Source: Chloroflexota bacterium (GTDB lineage: Bacteria > Chloroflexota > Chloroflexia > Chloroflexales > Herpetosiphonaceae). From it: a DNA stretch of 64,000 bases. The notes under the pieces are model-generated. The model saw only the letters and a list, made by a program, of their open reading frames with translations, ran no database searches and was not told the origin of the DNA. Where the stretch lies: contig JAIUOC010000001.1 of NCBI GenBank assembly GCA_020161265.1, forward strand, positions 744,001 to 808,000, given 5' to 3'. A program made the position numbers and the translations under genes. Shown piece by piece: positions 61,065-64,000 of this stretch (positions within the stretch are counted from its first letter, which is position 1; each line of letters opens with the position of its first letter).

Positions 61065-62207
61065 ATGAAAAGCCATTTCACGCGCATTGTGGCGCACGTG
61101 TTCACTGTCGGACTCATGGCCTCGTTGATCAGTTGTGGGAGCACGCAAGTAACGCCGACCGCCAGCCAAAGTGCCCAATCAGTTCCAGCCTCAAATACCG
61201 ATCCCGCTTTAGTTGAAGCCTCAAAAAAAGAAGCCGATGGTATTTTGATTTATTCGATTATGAGTGAAAAAAATTGGCAGCCAGTGATTCAAGGCTTTAA
61301 CGCCAAATATCCTTGGATCAAAGTAACAACTGCTGATTTAGGAGCTTACGAGGTATTCGAGCGCTACTACACTGAGGCCGCTGGAAATGCTCGCACTGCC
61401 GATTTTATCTCCACCACCGCCCCTGATGGCTGGATCAACTTTATCGATAAAGGCGAAGTTCAGCCATATGTTTCCAGCGAAGATGCTCAAATTCCTGAGC
61501 TTGGCAAAATTGCTCAAGGGGTCTATGCCGCCTCGACCGATCCAATGGTCTTTATTTGGAACAAGCAATTGGTCGCCGATCCGCCGCAAACTATGGCTGA
61601 ACTCGTTGGCATGATCGAAAAAGACCCCAGCGCCATGCAAGGCAAATTGGTGAGCTACGATGCCGATGGCGAAGGCTTTGGCTATGGCCTCAACTGGTTT
61701 TATACCAAAGCCAAAGGTGCTGATGGCTGGAAAACTTTAGAAGCAATTGGTTCAAGCCAGCCCAAAATTTTGACCTCTGGCGGCAAAATGATCGATTCAG
61801 TGCTTTCGGGCGAATCCAGCATCGGCTACTTTGTCTCGAATATCACGGTTCAGCCACGTTTGGAAGCTGCTCAACAATTGCTTGGCTATAGTTTTGTGCC
61901 CGATGCTCAAGTTGTTGCGGTGCGGGGCATGGCAGTCACCAAACATGCCGCTAGCCCTAATTCGGCCAAATTGCTACTCGATTATATTCTCTCAGCCGAA
62001 GGGCAAATGGCCTTCTCACAAGGTGGCTTAACCGCCTATCGCCCCGACATTGCCGCCTCTGCGCCACTGCATCTTTCGCAAGTGAGCCAAGCCGTTGGGG
62101 GCGAGCAAAATATCATCTTCTCGCGGCCCGATAAAGCCCTTGCTGACCCTCAACAACGCAGCCAGTTCCTCAATCAATGGAAACAAGCCCTCGGTCGCAA
62201 CCAATAA
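61065..62207 (+). CDS. ABC transporter substrate-binding lipoprotein, iron(III)-type
   Basis: 380 aa. Signal peptide ending LISC with Cys24 as the lipidated residue, a Ser/Thr/Pro linker, then a two-lobe type II binding protein (EADGILIYSIMSEKNWQPVI, FNAKYPWIKV, GNARTADFISTTAPDGW, AVTKHAASPNSAKLLLDYIL). This matches extracellular solute-binding family 1, the FbpA/FutA-like group used for ferric iron, though other ligands such as phosphonates or thiamine are possible. GGAG precedes the ATG. A strong intercistronic hairpin (62224-62285) separates it from the permease. Confidence 0.88.
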   Translation: MKSHFTRIVAHVFTVGLMASLISCGSTQVTPTASQSAQSVPASNTDPALVEASKKEADGILIYSIMSEKNWQPVIQGFNAKYPWIKVTTADLGAYEVFERYYTEAAGNARTADFISTTAPDGWINFIDKGEVQPYVSSEDAQIPELGKIAQGVYAASTDPMVFIWNKQLVADPPQTMAELVGMIEKDPSAMQGKLVSYDADGEGFGYGLNWFYTKAKGADGWKTLEAIGSSQPKILTSGGKMIDSVLSGESSIGYFVSNITVQPRLEAAQQLLGYSFVPDAQVVAVRGMAVTKHAASPNSAKLLLDYILSAEGQMAFSQGGLTAYRPDIAASAPLHLSQVSQAVGGEQNIIFSRPDKALADPQQRSQFLNQWKQALGRNQ

Positions 62208-62223
62208 GCCCCACTTAACTTAA

Positions 62224-62285
62224 ATGGTGCTGGGTAGAGCGCTGTAGGCCAGTGAGCCGGCTTACAACGCTCTACCCAGCACCAT
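62224..62285 (+). promoter_or_regulatory. long intercistronic hairpin between binding protein and permease
   Basis: ATGGTGCTGGGTAGAGCG (62224-62241) pairs perfectly with its complement at 62268-62285 (18 bp), continued inward by TGTA/TACA and GCC/GGC with mismatches, around an 8-nt loop. No T-run. The permease ribosome site AAGGAG starts 3 bp later. Typical of hairpins that stabilise the binding-protein message and lower permease expression. Confidence 0.7.
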
Positions 62286-62300
62286 CCAAGGAGTTTGCAG

Positions 62301-64000
62301 ATGGCAGCAACAGCTCAGACTCGCCCAATTAAGGCGATTGCAAAAGCACCCAAATGGCGGCTCGATCGGGTTATTCAATGGTTGATTGCGCTGGCAGTCG
62401 TTGGTTTAGTCTTATTTCCAACTTGGCCAATTCTCTATCAAAGCCTCTTAGAAAAACCCTTGTACGAAGCCAGTAACACCCTGAGTTTGCAAAATTTCCC
62501 ACGGGTTTTGGGCAATCCCAAAATTTGGCAGGTGATCGGCAATACAGCAGTTTTTATGCTTGGCAGTACGATCGTTGGAACCTTGATTGGAATTGGCTTT
62601 GCGGTGCTCCTGATTCGCACCGATCTGCCTGGGGCGCAATGGCTGCAAAAATTGATCACAATTCCCTACTATGTTTCAGCGCTAATTTTGGCCTTTGGCT
62701 GGGCGGTGATGTATGGCCCCCAAGGTTTTATGACGGTGATGGTGCGCGAATGGGGCTTACCAACCTGGAACTTGTATACGATGCCAGGCTTGATTGTGGT
62801 CAGTGCGCTCTATTTTATGCCGTTGACCTTTATGTATTGTAGTTCATCGCTGAGCATGGCCGACCCCCAACTAGAATCAGCCGCGCGGATTGCTGGCGCA
62901 AAACCATTGCGCATTTTGCTACGAATTACCATCCCCTTGATTCGGCCTGCAATGCTGTATGCGCTTGTATTGACCATGGTTTCCAGTATCGAATTGCTGT
63001 CAATTCCCTTGGTGCTCGGCGAAAGCGCCCAAATTGATGTGCTTTCAACCTTTCTCTATCGCACAGCGCTGGTGAGCGGGACGACCGATTATGGCACCTT
63101 GGCAGTGGTGGCAATTATGGTGGTACTGTTTATTTCAGTCTTGGTTATGCTGCAAAACCACCTGATGAAGCAAGAACGCCGCTTTGTGTCGGTCAGTGGC
63201 AAAATCTCGCGAGCGCGGGTCTTGCATTTGGGCTGGTTGCGTTGGCCCTTGGGCTTCGTCGTCTATCTGTTTGCCGGCTTGACGATTTTGGTGCCGCTTG
63301 GCGGGATTATTCTGCAAGCCTTCACGCCATTTCTCAGCGCCCTGATCAATCCATTTTCAATTTTGACTATGGATAATTTCAAACAAGCCTTTGAATTTGA
63401 AACCTATCGGGTTGCGATTATCAATAGTTTGTTGATTGCAGGCGTTGGTGGAGTCGTAGCAACCCTATTTATGGCAGCAGTCGCCTTATTGACCTATCGC
63501 TCGAAATTCCCCATGCGCGGCGCAGTCAAATATATCGCCCAATATCCACGGGCTTTTCCGGGCACAATTATCGGCTTAGGGTTTTTATGGGCCTTGCTCT
63601 CGTTTCCGGCCTTGGGTGGCCTGCGCAATACAATTTGGATTTTGATCATTGCCTACACCATGCGCTATTTACCATTAGGATTTAGTGCGATGAGTCCCTC
63701 GATTTTACAAATCTCCGATGAGCTTGATCGAGCGGCGCGAGTCAGTGGCACAACGTGGTTAGGTGTAATGCGCCATATTATGCTGCCATTGTTACGGCCA
63801 GCCTTGCTCACAACCTTCACCCTTTTATTTATCACCTTTTTAAAAGAATACTCGGTAGCGCTGTTTTTGTTCACCCGTGGCTCGCAAGTGATTGGTACAA
63901 CCATGCTCGAAGTTTGGGCGCAAGGTGGGCCTGGCCCAGCCGCCGCCTTGGCCGTAATTCAATTATTAATTATTGGGGTTGTGCGCTGGCTAAGTAGCTT
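62301..64000 (+). CDS. ABC transporter permease, double-domain FbpB type, 5' part
   Basis: 566 codons are visible without a stop; the gene runs off the right end. The start ATG has AAGGAG 8 nt upstream. Two tandem permease domains, each with about six membrane helices and an EAA loop: SAARIAGAKPLRILLRITIP in the first half and RAARVSGTTWLGVMRHIMLP in the second. The doubled permease is typical of FbpB/AfuB iron(III) importers. It works with the lipoprotein upstream; the ATPase gene would be expected beyond the window. Confidence 0.93.
   Translation, partial: MAATAQTRPIKAIAKAPKWRLDRVIQWLIALAVVGLVLFPTWPILYQSLLEKPLYEASNTLSLQNFPRVLGNPKIWQVIGNTAVFMLGSTIVGTLIGIGFAVLLIRTDLPGAQWLQKLITIPYYVSALILAFGWAVMYGPQGFMTVMVREWGLPTWNLYTMPGLIVVSALYFMPLTFMYCSSSLSMADPQLESAARIAGAKPLRILLRITIPLIRPAMLYALVLTMVSSIELLSIPLVLGESAQIDVLSTFLYRTALVSGTTDYGTLAVVAIMVVLFISVLVMLQNHLMKQERRFVSVSGKISRARVLHLGWLRWPLGFVVYLFAGLTILVPLGGIILQAFTPFLSALINPFSILTMDNFKQAFEFETYRVAIINSLLIAGVGGVVATLFMAAVALLTYRSKFPMRGAVKYIAQYPRAFPGTIIGLGFLWALLSFPALGGLRNTIWILIIAYTMRYLPLGFSAMSPSILQISDELDRAARVSGTTWLGVMRHIMLPLLRPALLTTFTLLFITFLKEYSVALFLFTRGSQVIGTTMLEVWAQGGPGPAAALAVIQLLIIGVVRWLSS

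Noticed and set aside
1-64000. Insertion sequences, integrases, prophage or rRNA
   Set aside because: No transposase, recombinase or phage structural protein and no rRNA sequence was seen on either strand.

Overview
The window looks like chromosomal DNA from a filamentous gliding member of the Chloroflexota, most like Herpetosiphon. This is an inference. It rests on roughly even base composition, Chlor_Arch_YYY/DUF2298 membrane proteins (a family named for Chloroflexi and Archaea), many HEAT, ankyrin, TPR and STAND-type proteins, strong AGGAGG ribosome sites, and intergenic clusters of 7-nt and 9-nt tandem repeats. No transposase, integrase, phage gene or rRNA was seen.

Layout. 1-3.7 kb: the 3' part of a flavin oxidoreductase, formate-THF ligase, and a small membrane protein coupled to an XRE regulator. 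3.9-9.7 kb: a secreted DUF2690-like protein, a TetR regulator, a DUF7010-like membrane protein and a 1077-aa HEAT-repeat protein. 9.8-13.7 kb: a leftward group (alpha/beta hydrolase, unknown protein, VOC protein, lipoprotein, DinB). 13.8-19.4 kb: an ankyrin/zinc-ribbon protein with a coupled small partner, a secreted metallopeptidase and a VOC protein. 19.4-22.3 kb: a divergent pair of membrane-anchored proteins that share one duplicated domain. 22.4-25.7 kb: rpe, then an SDR/hydrolase/acetyltransferase cluster. 26-31.4 kb: a LacI regulator, rifampin phosphotransferase and a GNAT protein. 31.4-38.5 kb: small regulators, secreted proteins and a STAND/TPR NTPase. 38.6-41.2 kb: tRNA-His and a 26-repeat CRISPR array with no cas genes in the window. 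41.4-43.2 kb: an SRPBCC-ArsR operon. 43.4-55.3 kb: a leftward four-gene operon headed by a 2600-aa three-module YYY membrane protein, followed by a second YYY protein, a small membrane protein and a degenerate KdpD-like/Usp protein. 55.5-61 kb: a PH-like membrane protein, a histidine kinase/response regulator pair and a CoA transferase. 61-64 kb: a binding protein and a double-length permease of an iron(III)-type ABC importer, running off the right end.

How the genes work together. Regulators sit next to their likely targets: XRE with its membrane protein, ArsR after SRPBCC, WYL divergent from a PhnB-like protein. Several carry inverted repeats placed over promoters. Rph would give rifamycin resistance. 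The YYY operon probably builds or modifies a surface glycan. The YYY-operon product, the HEAT protein and the STAND protein are very large scaffolding-type proteins.

Most notable signals: two unlinked short promoter / pyrimidine-tract / terminator units that look like paralogous small RNAs; the three-module YYY protein; the KdpD-like protein that has lost its P-loop lysine; the CRISPR array without cas genes; and the linked 7-mer and 9-mer repeat clusters.
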